The notes under the pieces: model-generated
Told to the model about the DNA's origin: nothing
Seen by the model: the letters and a program-made list of their open reading frames with translations, nothing else
Database searches by the model: none
Position numbers and translations under genes: made by a program
Shown here: positions 34,452 to 46,305 of the stretch, in pieces
Layout of the letters: each line of letters opens with the position of its first letter
Numbering within the stretch: position 1 is the stretch's first letter
NCBI GenBank assembly: GCA_023614405.1
Contig: CM042689.1
Span: forward strand, 331,676,305 to 331,740,304
Direction: 5' to 3'
Length of the DNA stretch: 64,000 nt
Source: Avena insularis
Lineage: Eukaryota; Streptophyta; Magnoliopsida; Poales; Poaceae

Positions 34452-36245
34452 TTTCCTAACAGGGGGATCTCAAACCTTTCCGTCTATCCCTGGTGAAAAA
34501 GATAAATTCCTGCTGAATCGGCAGGAAGTGGGTCAGATATGAACTATAGGTACATGATCTGATGCTCATGATTTTTTACAAAAATCATTTTTAGGTTCAC
34601 AATATGCTATTTCATCAGAGATCGACTTCAATCTTATCGAGGCTCAGGCCCGAGCTAAGAATCTTCATGCCCGTCATTCGACAAAGTTTGATGATAGTTT
34701 AAAACGAGCATAAGAAATTCAAAAATGATCCAAACAATGCGAAACCTTTGCGTGGTGTAATATTATGTGACATAGTTATAAGGAAAAATATCAAACTTGG
34801 TATATTGATTATGTCTCAAAAAACCTTCATAAAATGACCTACCTTGTTTAAGGTTTCTTGGCTTTCAGATCAAATGACCAATGTTATGCCTAGAATCAAG
34901 GCATAGTTTGTGATAATGTGACCATATTGTGCATACATGTGCATCATGGGATGGCGAACAATGTTGCAGGAGGAAGTTTTCCTCTTCGTCGTACCAAAAA
35001 TCCATTTTCTATTTTCTGAGTGCAAAAAACGAGCGGTTTTGTGAAGCAACCACCAAATGGCAAATTCAAAATGCTACTACCATATTATTCCAAAATACTA
35101 TACCACCTTACATGGACAATGTCCTAACAGGGGATCTCAAATCTTTCCGTCTATCCCTGGTGAAAAAGACAAATTCCTGCCGAATTAGTAGGAAGTGGGT
35201 CAGATATGAACTATAAGTACATGATATGATGCTCATGATTTTTTACAAATATCACTTTTAGGTTCACAATATGCTATTTCATCAGAATTCCACTTCAAGA
35301 TTATCGAGGTTCATCCCCGAGCTAAAAATATTCATGTTCGTCGTTCGACAAAGTTTGACGATAGTTTAAAACGGGCATAAGAAATTTAAAAACGATCCGA
35401 ACAATGCGAAACCTTCGCATGGTGTCATATTATGTGACATAGTTATAAGGAAAAATATCAATCTTGGTATATTGATTATGTCTTAAGAAAACCTTCACAA
35501 AATGACCTATCTCATTCGAGGTTTCCTGGCTTTCGGGTCAAATGACTAATGTTATGGCTAGAATCATGGCATAGTTTATGATAATATGTTCATATTGTGC
35601 ATAAATGTGTATCATGGGACGGCGAACAATATTGCAGGAGGAAGTTTTCCTTTTCGTCGCACCAAAAAGCCATTTTCCATTTTTTTGAGTGCAAAAACGG
35701 GTGGTTTTGTAAAGCAACTACCAAATGAATAATTCAAAATGCTACCACCACATTTTTCCAAAATACTATACCACCTTACATGGACAATATCCTAACAGGG
35801 AGATCTCAAACCTTTCCGTCTATCCATGATGAAAAAGACAAATTCCAACCAAATCGGTAGGAAGTGGGTTAGATATGAACTATATGTACATGATTTTTTA
35901 CAAAAATCATTTTTGGGTTCAAAATATACTATTTCATCATAGATCCAATTCAAGTTTATCAAGTCTCAGCTCCGAGTTAAGAATCTTCATGCCCGCCGTT
36001 CGACAAAGTTTGACGATAGTTTAAACCGGGCATAAGAAATTCAAAAACGACCCAAACAATGCGAAACCTTCGCGTGGTGTCATATTATGTGACATAGTTA
36101 GAAGGAAAATATCAAACTTGGTATATTGATTATGTCTCAAGAAAACCCTCACAAAATGACATATCTTATTCGAGGTTACAAAAAAGTTATTTTCCATTTT
36201 GAATGAACAAATAAAATTATGGCTAGAATCACGACATAGTTTGTG
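34452..36245. repeat. CACTA 660-bp tandem repeats, units 2 (end) to 5
   Basis: The marker (t)catgcccgtcgttcgacaaag recurs at about 34664, 35332 and 35987, spacings of 668 and 655 bp. Units 3 and 4 are uninterrupted; unit 5 is partial. Units differ by scattered substitutions and small indels. Confidence 0.85.
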
Positions 36246-36711
36246 ATAAGTTGATATTGATATCATATTTGGATTCCTCTCATTTGTCTGATCAATTAAG
36301 ACATATTAATTGTCGAATTCTGATTTACGGATTTAAAGATATTAATTATTCCATATTAAACAGAAAAATACAAAAAAAAATAAAATCATTATATTTTTAT
36401 TTGAATTCAATAATATTTTTACTTATTCATTATTGTTTACTTAAATAATTGTTTATAATTTCAAAAAATACAAACATGTGACATGATGATATAAGAGTTA
36501 ATAGGATTGATATCATAGTATTGGCAACAATGTATAAATTGATTTGTGAAAATAGATTCTGAAGGAATGAATAAGTTAAGCGTGATATAGGTGGAGTAGT
36601 GAGTATGGGTGACTGACCGAGAAATTTGACCAAAACTGCAATTTGATCAAAGGTTAAGTGTAATTAGTGTTAAAAATGTTTAAAATGAGAAATTAACAAG
36701 TCAAACAACCG
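36246..36711. other. AT-rich CACTA interior, no gene
   Basis: Low-complexity AT-rich sequence between the tandem repeats and the right subterminal region. No reading frame or motif is convincing. Confidence 0.5.
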
Positions 36712-36900
36712 GCCGGCAGGCTATACCGACAGCTGCTACGCTGAAGGCAACCATCAACATAGCGTACGCTCATGATATTTCGATACATCGATGGCCTTCG
36801 TGTGCTTCACCGAGGACGACCATCGGCGTAGCATACGCCGAGGACTTTTGACCTACGACGACAGCTTTTAGCCTCCGCGTACTGCATACGTCTTGTAGTA
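36712..36900. repeat. CACTA right subterminal region
   Basis: Contains CGGCGTAGCATACGCCGAGG and related motifs mirroring 300-440, and ends CTTGTAGTA before the duplicated GCG. Confidence 0.6.
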
Positions 36901-36926
36901 GCGGCGACAAGTAAGCTCGATTAGAC
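36901..36926 (-). pseudogene. OFP paralogue remnant, C-terminal codons
   Basis: Read on the minus strand this encodes LIELTCR, against LIDLPCR at the end of the intact OFP gene. It is continuous with 150-283 once the CACTA and one GCG copy are removed. Similarity ends after about 25 bp, so the rest of the paralogue is deleted or moved. Confidence 0.5.
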
Positions 36927-37333
36927 TCATGCAATTGGAATGCATTGTAGTTGTACACGATGGTTGAAGGAACGATGTAGGCGTACATATTGAAGTCATA
37001 TACTATGCAAATTGAAATGCAAGGTGGTGGATGCATGCACCAAAGCTACATGTAGAAAAAAAGAGCTACATGCATGGCGTTGGGTATCTCCATCGGATCG
37101 ATCCAAACGGTCACCCTAAATAGTTCGTTCCTGTCCGTTTGGGTCGGGCCACGATCGTTAGGGGTAGAGGGTCCGGTCTGTCCGGCCGACCACGCACAGC
37201 GACCCGATCTATTTGTCCGCGCTTGGCCATCGTCAACGCTGGCGTATTTTCAGTGTCTTCCCGCCGTCCCCCGCCTTTCTTTCCCGCCGCTTTCCGCGAG
37301 TTCTCGGTGTTTCCCGTCGCGTCCAGGCGTGAC
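36927..37333. other. Host DNA upstream of the unknown gene
   Basis: AT-rich at first, then GC-rich with many CpG from about 37080. Overlapping frames here have no recognisable domain. The CpG-rich part may be promoter of the frame beginning at 37402. Confidence 0.35.
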
Positions 37334-37340
37334 CATAAAA
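37334..37340 (+). promoter_or_regulatory. Candidate TATA box
   Basis: cataaaa lies 62 bp upstream of the ATG at 37402, in a GC-rich setting. Position and context suit a plant core promoter. This is suggestive only. Confidence 0.4.
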
Positions 37341-37401
37341 GGGGGAGGTCGCCGAGCTATCTTCGACCATATCCGTGCAACCCACAACACAAAAAAACAC
37401 C

Positions 37402-37757
37402 ATGTCTGGCCGCCGGCATCGACACGACGAGCTCTGTGGCAACCCCGATGTCGGCAGAGAAGAGGTGCCCGAGCAGCCGCTGCAGTCGTGGTAGCCGAAT
37501 CCGCCACAGTTGCCGGACGTGCTTCCTCCTCTGATTCCGAGGCGCCCACGGATTTACAGGATGGGCACACCGCTGGTGCGCCCTTTCTACAGCTCAATAG
37601 ATTTACAGGATGGGCACACCTGCGAGCCTTTCACGACGACGGTGGTGAAACGCGTCTTTCTGCCGGAATACCGGCGATTGTACCAGCTCGGATTGGTGCG
37701 TGCGACCTCCGGGAAGCGGTGCGGGCCAATCCTGACGATGTTTCCTGATGGCTCAGT
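37402..37757 (+). pseudogene. Unrecognised gene, 5' part, broken
   Basis: ATG at 37402 in a good context (caccATGTC) opens MSGRRHRHDELCGNPDVGRE. An in-frame TAG occurs at 37492-37494. The same frame then stays open through PLIPRRPRIYRMGTPLVRP and KRVFLPEYRRLYQLGLVRAT to the LTR junction at 37757. A 21-bp sequence, gatttacaggatgggcacacc, occurs twice 51 bp apart in frame, giving a repeated LQDGHT/IYRMGT-type segment. I recognise no family. It may be a genuine host gene cut by the LTR nest at 37758; a 3' part could be 49469-49665 beyond the nest, but no target duplication proves the join. An intron near the TAG is an alternative to a nonsense mutation. Confidence 0.45.
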
Positions 37758-38296
37758 TGATGTGGAGCCTGTTGGGAACCCCAAGAGCAAGGTGTAAAGT
37801 AGCACAACAACAAATCTTCCCTCAGTAAGAAACTAAGGTTATCGAACCAGTAGGAGGAAGGAAACGTCACACAGGTGTTGCAAGCAACGTGGAAACCTAC
37901 ACAACACAAACTCAAGACTTTGCCCCAACTAACAGTGAGGTTGCCAATCTCACCGGTTGCGGTAACAAAGGATTAAACGTATGGTGTGGAAGGTAATGGT
38001 TTGCAGCAAATAAATAGGTAACAGTGGAAGAAGTATCATGGTAAAGATTGGACCGGGGTCCATAGTTCACTAGAGGTTCTCTCCTTAGATAAACAACATG
38101 GCATGAAGGGTAAACAAATTACAGCAGGGCAATTGACAGGAACTGAGCAAGGCATAACAATGCAATACTACAGATCCTATGAGATTCGATTGAGCAATAC
38201 AACAATATACATAGACCGCCATCCAACTGCATCTATGACTAGACGTCCACCTTCAGGTTATCATCCGAACCCCTTCAGTATTAAGTTGTAAGAGAT

Positions 38297-38905
38297 GTGG
38301 AGGTTCTTTGTGGTAAGATTAAGTATCATGCTGATTTTCTAGTGCTTAATTCAGTAGCTAGCAAAGCTTGTTCTATCATTTTTGGTAAACCTTTCTTGAA
38401 CACTTGTGGAGATATTATTGATTGTAAGAAGGAAAAGGTTTTAAGTAAGTTTGATGAAGATTCTTATGAGTTTAACTTTTCCAAATTTGCTAAAACTCCT
38501 TGTGAAAATAGCTTGTCTAATAAAGATTTTAGGATGGAACAACTTGCTTCTATTGATCCGGTTTATGACCTTGGACCTCTTTTTGATGACAGTAAGTATG
38601 CTTAATCTGATGATAAAGTTATTTCCAGTGACAGTTATATTGTCAACTTTATTCAAAGTGCTACTGAAAGTTATTTTGAGAGAGGGAAACATGGTTTTAT
38701 GCATCCCAATGATGTTAAGTTTCCCCGTTTTATGTTGAAAGCTTTGAAGTTGCATCTGTTTTGTCTTCCTATGCTTGTGGCTTTTTGTTTCAACAATTTG
38801 TTTTCTCATGACACTCCCATGCATAGGAAGTGGGTTAGACTCAAGCGTGTTGGTTATTTGCTTCTTGATGCTCTCTTTCATTTCAGATTTATATCTCCTT
38901 TGTGA
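38297..38905 (+). pseudogene. Retropepsin remnant joined to Athila-like C-terminal domain
   Basis: One frame with a TAA at 38603-38605. The first half has FLVLNSVASKACSIIFGKPF and LNTCGDIIDCKK, the flap and C-terminal part of an Athila-type aspartic protease; the DTG active site lies upstream and is lost. The second half (DSYIVNFIQSATESYFERGK; GFMHPNDVKFPRFMLKALKL; PMHRKWVRLKR) matches the C-terminal domain at 60900-61234. No reverse transcriptase, RNase H or integrase follows. The second-half domain is conserved between these two copies and may have a structural role in gag-only elements; its function is unknown. Confidence 0.65.
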
Positions 38906-39800
38906 GCATCTTTGGAAGCTTCAAGCCTAACTTAAAGGCATTAAAGAAAAGTACTTGTTGGGAGATAACCCAAGAGTTTTGTCGAGTCTTGGAAGTTATT
39001 ACCTCTGTAATAACCGCTCCTTATCCTTTTTGTTTTGGTTTTTGTGTCAAGTTCAACTACTTTTGTGAAGTAGAGGAGTTGTGAAAAGCGGTTGTCCTGG
39101 GACAAATTTTTGGGCTGTATTGTAAAAATTCGTGAGGAAACTCAGTTTGTCGGATGGAGATGAATTTTTATGAGATTGTTCTCCAATTTGTTACCCAATT
39201 TTCATCAGTTATGAACTTTTTGATTTGAGCAACATAAGGTCTTCGAATAAATCAATCTTTACCTATTGGTCTGTTTTGACAGATTTCTGTTATCATTTGC
39301 ATTTGCCTCTTTTAGAAGCCTTTATTTTGATGGATTTCAGTTGAATTGTGAACCTAAAGGTTTGTTTTTTTGCTTACACTAATGTTGCCATTGAAGCTTG
39401 TGTATTGCCTTGTGAGGAAAGGAAACTTCCAGGAGAAGGAGAAAAGGAGTCTGCAGAGTTCGTCTTTGAATAGGTAAAAGTGGTGAAATCAGAAGGTTCG
39501 TGAAACCCCAATCTTTTTATATTTTTGATGTTTTTAATACATAAGGAAGACTAAGAGATGGAACAGAGGAGGAACCGGAGTCCGGGGTAGACAAACCCAC
39601 CCCAGGCGCGGGCCCAGCCTGGCCGCGCCTAGAGGGGGTTTGACTCCCCCAAACTCCGACTCCGCCTCGTTTTCGTGTCAAAACCTTCCTTATGCATTGA
39701 AACTTCATAATATATAACCCCACGGATCCACCGAGGTTCGTGCATCGTGTTCTCATCGTGTTTTCGTTTCGATCTGTTTCTGTCAGGAAATCTTCTCAAG
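38906..39800 (+). other. Non-coding interior of the Athila-like element
   Basis: Partly alignable with 61235-61750 (for example tttgatttgagcaacataaggtcttc). From about 39520 a C/G-rich stretch (gcgcgggcccagcctgg) resembles LTR leader sequence. No reliable gene is seen. Confidence 0.45.
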
Positions 39801-39811
39801 TTTAGAGCACC

Positions 39812-40128
39812 ATGGCCTTCGCCAACGACAAAGGCAAGAAGCCCGAGGAAGAAGAACCTCACGTCCCCAAGGAGGAGGAGATTTCGGTAGGGTATGAAGG
39901 TGACATGGAGGAGGACAAGCAACGGACACTCGGGCTACCGTCGCAAGCATTGGTTTGGTGGCAAGACCTACCAAGCTTAAGAGGACGGCACAGATGTCTA
40001 CAGGAGGGAGAACTCCGCGTCATATCCTCGCTCCACGCACACTTCCTCCTAGTTCCCCTTGTTCTAACCGTGCAGCAAAGAAACACTCTAATTTGGAAGA
40101 ATGGAGAAAGAATAACAAGGACTAGGAC
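39812..40128 (+). pseudogene. Second Athila-like reading frame, 5' part
   Basis: Opens MAFANDKGKKPEEEEPHVPK and runs, acidic and charged, to about GDMEEDKQR, then appears to lose its natural frame. It is interrupted at 40128 by the solo LTR. Sequence after the LTR (RIEHNLEFIRTLTFDMEDLK, then KKLIEELIKRTPPPPKEV, from about 44225) seems to be its continuation, since removing the LTR and one target copy joins them. It is a short, charged, probably coiled-coil protein of unknown role, placed where some Athila elements carry a second gene. Confidence 0.5.
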
Positions 40129-43100
40129 TGTAAGGTTCCCAACCTTAGATAAGGCAGAGATCCCTGTGTTTACAATGCTAGTCCCTGGATCAATAGCTAG
40201 CACCCACAGTTAAGATGTAATATCAAGAAACAAAGGTGATAATATAACTTTATAACCAGGAATAACATAATTTTATTACATCTTACATAGCTCTTTTGGC
40301 TATTACATTACATTGCAGCAGAATATCTATAAGCATGGGGTCCTTCATCTTCAAAGTGCCACAGGCAAACATGTTGGTTGTAGACTTGTAATCCTAATCA
40401 ATCAACTTCACTAATATCAAACAAACCTGCAACATAACAAGTTACAGCCACAAGGGTCAATACATTTGAATTGTATTGGCAAGTTTCACTACTATGTAGA
40501 ATATAAGTGGATCCTATCATTACATGCATATTTGGCTAAGTAGGGTTTTAGGCTCATTTGCAGAAAGCAATAATTTATCCTATCTTTTCAAAATAGTTTT
40601 GATCTTTTGTCAAATCTTTCTGAACTCCTTGGTAAATCCCCAAGTGTTTCAAGTCTTTGTCAAAATCTCTTGAGCTCCTTGGTACACCCCAAGTACTTCA
40701 AGTTTTTATCAAAATCTCTTGAGCTCCTTGGTACACCCCAAGTGTTTCAAGTTTTTTATCAAAATCTCTTGAGCTCCTTGGTACACCCCAAGTGCTTCAA
40801 GTCTTTTGTTGTCACTTTAAAGTTTTGCTTTTAGAAATTGGAATGTCGAGATTTCCCATAGCTTCAGGCTTTAGTTGCTCAGTATTGTCCATAACCGGGG
40901 ACACGGCTAAGTACTTAGAATTTTATCTTCTGCAGAAGTTGTACACTTTACCCACATGACACAATCTCATATTGTTGCCACCAGTGGCCGCTGGATAAGT
41001 ACTCACCAAGATGGAGTACTGGCAGATTGAGAATGTGACGAAGTCTTTCCATAGGGTCCTCCCATACACAATGCTAGCTTGTCTTCAGGCACCAATGTAG
41101 GGTTCCTAGTTCCCTCATTTCCAGTTAACCTGAAGACCAATGCATGGGTCTTCCCAATGTAGTTGACTAAGCCAGAGCCATTTTAGCATGTGGCTGTACA
41201 CGGAAGCCACTGTTGGAGAAACATGTTCAATCTCTAAGTCCCTGGGTGGTTTTCATCTGGTGCACAACAAAAAGAGATTGCCATATAAACATGGTTCCTC
41301 TTGTTGCCACCTTGTCCAAAACTTGAGTATCCTTGTCCACCCAGGTGGTTCATTGAGTACTTGTTTTATTATATAAAACATAAGTCTTTTCTCAACTTCA
41401 TAAAATCTCAACATGTATCTCTTCTCAAAATACATAGCATGGCTAAGCATTTTACAACTACATTGTTTTCACTAAGGAATATATAAGGGTATCCTATTAG
41501 GATTTAGCATAGCATAAAGTATAGAAATTCTTTTCATGCATGTTTCAAAATCCACTAAGTATAATGAAAATAGTAGGACTTTGGATGATAGTGTCACTTG
41601 CCTTTTTGGTAAGGAATGTTGGTTCACTTCTTGATCTTGCTAATACCACACTCTTCTAACTTCACTACAAATCAATCAAGCAAACATAGATTCAACTAGC
41701 ATTCCAACCAATATACAAACAATTTAACACACATAAAATAATAGAAACTAAGTCATGCATGCAAGCATGCAAAAGGTAGTTTTATTTGCAAAGATGGTTT
41801 CTACTAGGCTCTACACATTGTAAGGCTCAAAGTGGTCATTTTCTAAAGTGGTAAAACCATTTGCAAAAGGGTTTTATTTATAAGCCCTTTCTTAAATCAA
41901 ATCATTATTTTATGTGGTGGAAAATGTTTTTAGCAAAGCAACAATTTTAGGTTGTTCACCTAAATAAGTTGTTAATTCTCAAAACTTGGTGTTTAGGGTC
42001 AGTAGGTTTGAATCAACACATTTCCCAAAAGGTTTTACTCAAAAGTCAATTTCATAACAAAATCAATAATTTTATTTGGCTAGAAATGAGCTAATTCAAT
42101 TATTCAATCCTAATCTTCACCAAAAACATTTTTAAATCCATAAGTTGGTTTCCTAGGGTCATTAGGTTCACAACAAACCAATTTGCAAATAAATTATCCC
42201 AAAAATCATTTTGGAATAATTTTTATAACCTAAACTAGCATACAAAAGTTTCTGCAAAAACAACCATTTTACTAGAAGCTTTTTACTAAACAAATTGCAT
42301 GGTTGGCTAGGGCTTGTTCCACTGATTCCATTGATATGAAATTTGAAAATTTTGGACGTGTGGATCAAAAGTTATGAGGTTTACAAATTTGCATCTAAAT
42401 CAGATTCTAAAATCTGTTTTTAAATTAACTAGTGCCACGCGGCGGGATGTTACTGGCTGATACCGATTCGGGTGGATCGGCCTCTGCGGGGCGTTGGATT
42501 TAAATAGATCGAGCGGCTCAGATTGCGTACCCCTTCATCGTTAAGTGACTCTATCGTGTCACTACGATCTGGATCGAACGACTCTTATCATTTTGCCAAG
42601 AACTGGCGGCGCTGCGCGGCGGCTGGCGGCGGCGATGCTCAGACGGTGGCGGTACTAGCGATGCAGGAAGCAAAGAGAGAAGGGGAGGTGCTCACCATGC
42701 TCGCAGGGTTGTGGTGATGCTCGAGGCATGGTCGGTTGGTCGAGGGGCGCACTGGCGTGAAGGGGATTGCTCGCCGGAGTGGGGGACGGCGTCAGGCGGT
42801 TCTGGAGGTCATCGAGGATGGGCCTGCAGTTCACTCCGAGGCAAGACAAGGGTACGGTTAGACGCGTACAGTCCTGGGGTTCACGTGAGCATGATTGAGA
42901 GGGATCGGGGCGGTCTAGACTTACCAGGAAAACTCGCCGGAGAGAGAAGCAGACGCGGCGGCGTTCAGATGTTGTCGAAGTCGAGGCCCTGGGGCGAGCG
43001 CGAGGAGAGCCAGAGGCTGGGTAGTGTATGGGCTTGGTCGATGAGGCAAGGGGCAGTGTCTACTGGCCGGAATTGCTGGAGAGGCTCGCCGGAGCAGTGG

Positions 43101-44198
43101 CGGTGCAGTGCAGAATCAAGGCAGCCTGGTGGCCGAGAGAGCTGGGCGAGAGAGAGGAAATGGAGAGGAGAGGGAGGCGTTTAAGGGGGCGTGGTCGTGG
43201 CATGATTAAGACGCGGCATTGAAGCGAATTCATTCGTGGCATCAACGGCAGGAAACGGCCGACGAGTTCAACACGAGGAAGACGACGCTGAGCTGGCGTG
43301 GGGTCGCGCTGCCTGCGAGAGAGAGGAAGAGGGAGTGGGGTCGTGTGTTCAGTGACTCTGCGGGTCGGTTTTTCGATGGAAAACGTTTCGCCGAAAGGGG
43401 GAGGGAAACTGGGCATCGGGCTTCTGGCCAGGTGGGTTGGGTCAGGTCTGGTTCTATTTTTTTCTTTCTAATTGTTTTATCTTTTTCCAATTCGATTTTC
43501 TGTTTGAAATTCAATCAAACAAATCAAACATCCAAAACAAATCAAACCTCCTCCAAACTTGTATTGAGTTTTGGTTCTGTTTAACAACATAAACCAAAGT
43601 CCAAAGACAAAAATAATATTTTTATTCTTTTTAGGATCTATTTAATAATTAAATAAATAGTCCTAAGTTATTTATTCAAATAAGATTTGTTCTATTTAAA
43701 AACTCCATTTGAAATCTAAAAATAAAACCAAAACACTTCAGTAGGTTTTATTTGAGAATATAAAATACTTGGAAAACTTATTTAAAATAAGTTTTTGTGT
43801 TTATTCAAAATAGAAAAGCCTTGGTTTTTATTAAAATGGGATATTAATAACTCCTCATTATTTTATTTAAATAAACCTTTACTCTTTTTATCAAAACAAA
43901 ATATTTTAATTCAAAAGCTTGGCCAAGGTTTTATTTGGCTCATAAAATAATCTTTATTTAATATTCTATCCTTCTCTTTGAAACCAAATCTTTTATTAAA
44001 AGATAGTAATTCCAAATATTTTAACTTTATTGTTTATTTATCTTTTTAAATCCCTTTAGGATTTTATTTGATCCAAATAGGTTTTGAAAGTTTCCAATTG
44101 GATTCAAAAAGTTTCTTCTCACCTTGAAAATCAACAAAGTTTTATTTTATTCATTTATTTTTCACATAACAAGATTTGGAAAATCTTGGGATGTGACA
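40129..44198 (-). mobile_element. 4.07-kb gypsy solo LTR
   Basis: Plus-strand ends are TGTAAGGTTCCC and GGATGTGACA. The target duplication is AGGAC (40124-40128) against GGGAC (44199-44203), one mismatch. In LTR orientation it starts TGTCACATCCC, the usual form for grass chromoviruses, and it is related to the remnant at 25423-25868. It holds a 50-bp tandem repeat and a GC-rich block (42430-43450) that probably contains the promoter. No internal domain is present. Confidence 0.85.
40618..40806. repeat. Tandem repeat, about 50-bp period
   Basis: Four copies of a unit containing gagctccttggtacacccca are spaced 49-50 bp apart (ctccttgg at about 40625, 40675, 40724 and 40774). They lie within the solo LTR. 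Confidence 0.85.
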
Positions 44199-46305
44199 GG
44201 GACCCTCGGTCCGAGTTGAACATGGGCCGCATTGAGCATAATTTGGAGTTCATTCGTACTCTGACCTTCGATATGGAGGATTTGAAGAAGCTGATTGAGG
44301 AGCTTATCAAGAGAACACCACCACCACCAAAAGAAGTAATTCGTCATCAAGTTTGGCATCCCCTTGGCTTGTTCCAAGCTTGGGGGAGTGCCGCGATATC
44401 ACCACCATTATCTTTTATCTTTTACCTTTTTAGTGGATTCATATCTGTGGTAGAGGGGTTATCTTATAATTTGGTTTGCTTGTGGAAGTATCTCTCCTTT
44501 AATTGATTATCTATGTATCCCTTGGTGTGAGTGCCTTTATTGGAATATTAATGAGAAGTCTCATCTTTTACTTTTTGCAATTCTTATTCTAGTTTGCAAT
44601 CTCTATTATATGATGGATCTTGTTGATCAGTATTGGTACCACTTTGGGATCATCAAGTGGATCTAAATTGGTTTTGGCAAACCGAGTTCTGGTCGGTAGC
44701 ATTACTATGAAAGAGAAAAAGAAATAAAAAAGCTTACAGGTATTCTGTATCATTTGTTTTCTTTCTTGTTGGCTCATAAGCTTAGTATTCTTTATTTAAG
44801 ATTCTTTTGTGTCTTCAAGGAAGATTGCATGTTTGGCTTTATTACTTGTATGTTTACTTGTTTCTTTCAACTCTCTTGCTTGCTACCCAGCCTTGCTAGC
44901 CAAAAACCTGTTTTGAGAAGGCATACTTCTCATGTTTCCAAAACTCTTTGAACCAAAAACCTTTGCCACTTGTGTCCACCATATCTACCTAGTAGCAATT
45001 GCTATTCCTAGCAAATTCTCAAGCTTCATCTACCTTTCGAATTAAAAATTATTTTGTTATGTGAAAACTAGTTAGTAAAGCTCTCACGAACTTGATGGCA
45101 CACTTTATTTCTTTGCCCCTAATAGACTTGAACCATTCTGAACATCGAAGTTGTATATGCTTGCATCTATACGTTGGAATTAGCAACCGTGCTGTCACGA
45201 GGAACGTTTTCAACATTGCACTTGTACTCTGTACACAGTTGATATCGTGCTCTTTTGTCTATGGATGTCAACAGTGGGAAATAAAGAGCGAACTTGTAAG
45301 TCCATGGAGTTTGTATCCTATGTTAGAGAAACGCCTGGGCCGCTAGCCTAAGCCATGCTTAATAATGGTGGAAACTTGCAGCATCACCATAGTGAGCTAT
45401 CTCTGAAGCATCCTCAATAAAAAGCTATGCATATGGTAAATAAAAAGATTGCTGAGATGCTCATTATCTTCTTGCCTTGTCATTTTGGTTATGGGAAACC
45501 TCCTGTACCATGTTCAAGGGGTACCCCGTTGGCGTTTCTCAATGATATGCAAATACTTACAATGACAAGAACTTACCTGGGCCCAAAGTTGAGTATGCAT
45601 GAGGAGTGGCCCTCATATTCAAGGGACATGATATTGCCAACTTACATTTCGTAAAGAATATACTCCATCTTTGTTCACTTTAACCTTAATCATCTCAAGA
45701 TGCTTATGATAGGGGAAATGAGGGCTCAAAGCTAGTAGGTATCATAATCTTTTGGAAGCTCTTTATGACTTGTAATCCCTGCTACCCTCTATGAAGGGAC
45801 CTCTCTCCTAGTTACCAGTTGAGTCAGTAAACCTACTTCCTCTCTATCTGCAGCAAGCATTTGAGTTGTTGTGTTTCAAGCATCCATATGGTGATTTATT
45901 CAATCATGTTTTTCATCTTCCTTGTTTGCACACAAACTCTTATCTATTGATTATTACTTTGAAAGCCTTCACTTGTGAAAAAACCTTTTTGAGCAAAGAG
46001 TGCTCCTGTTTTGCAACTTCTACAAAAAGCTTTGGTGAAACTGTTTGCCAGGTGTTCTCTGACCAAGAACAAGTTTGCCAGTTCCAATTATGATTTATCT
46101 TTATGCATCTCTATTGTGACTGTTGTACTTGGTTGCAAGCTAAGTTATATAATGATGAGTTGCTTTCTTCTATGAGTTGTGCAATGGTAAGTGTGATGCT
46201 TCTTGTTCGTATTCTTTTATCGACACTTCACTCCATAAACTTGTGGACATGTTTACTGAGCTCAGTATTCGCTTGGGGACAAGCGAAGTCTAAGCTTGGG
46301 GGAGT
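44199..46305 (+). other. 3' interior of the truncated Athila-like element
   Basis: Begins with the continuation of the charged frame (to about 44350), then runs on as AT-rich DNA without a gene. The block 45080-45700 is shared with 62880-63570. It ends with purine tract AAGCTTGGGGGAG. Confidence 0.6.

Larger units (their letters stand above)
284..36900. mobile_element. Non-autonomous CACTA (En/Spm) transposon with nested insertions
   Basis: The left end begins CACTACAGGAATGG and the right end finishes CTTGTAGTA, the inverted counterpart with one terminal mismatch. A 3-bp duplication GCG (281-283 and 36901-36903) flanks it, as expected for the superfamily. Both ends carry repeated GTCGGCGTA/TACGCCGAC subterminal motifs, the usual transposase-binding type. 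Removing the nested retrotransposons leaves pieces 284-1435, 13642-13706, 22664-22807 and 34452-36900, about 3.8 kb. These hold a tandem array of about 660-bp units and no transposase reading frame, so the element would depend on a partner in trans. The terminal mismatch and the large insertions suggest it is now immobile. Confidence 0.75.
38293..46305 (+). mobile_element. 5'-truncated Athila-like internal region
   Basis: Plus-strand interior of a non-autonomous Athila-like element, entered in mid-protease, with the 5' LTR, primer site and gag deleted. It carries a 4.07-kb solo LTR at 40129-44198 and ends with the purine tract AAGCTTGGGGGAG before its 3' LTR at 46306. The 3' part (about 45080-45700) matches 62880-63570 of the right-hand element closely. 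Confidence 0.75.

Noticed and set aside
37758..37800. Apparent extension of the unknown gene past 37757 (ending GNPKSKV)
   Set aside because: These codons lie inside the LTR, whose true end is TGATGTGG at 37758, so they are not part of the host gene.
40618..40806. Regular short repeats that might suggest a CRISPR-like array
   Set aside because: Units are contiguous with no unique spacers and lie in a plant LTR; it is a minisatellite.
42523..43584. Long frames in the GC-rich block of the solo LTR
   Set aside because: No recognisable domain, overlapping frames on both strands, and location in the LTR promoter region.
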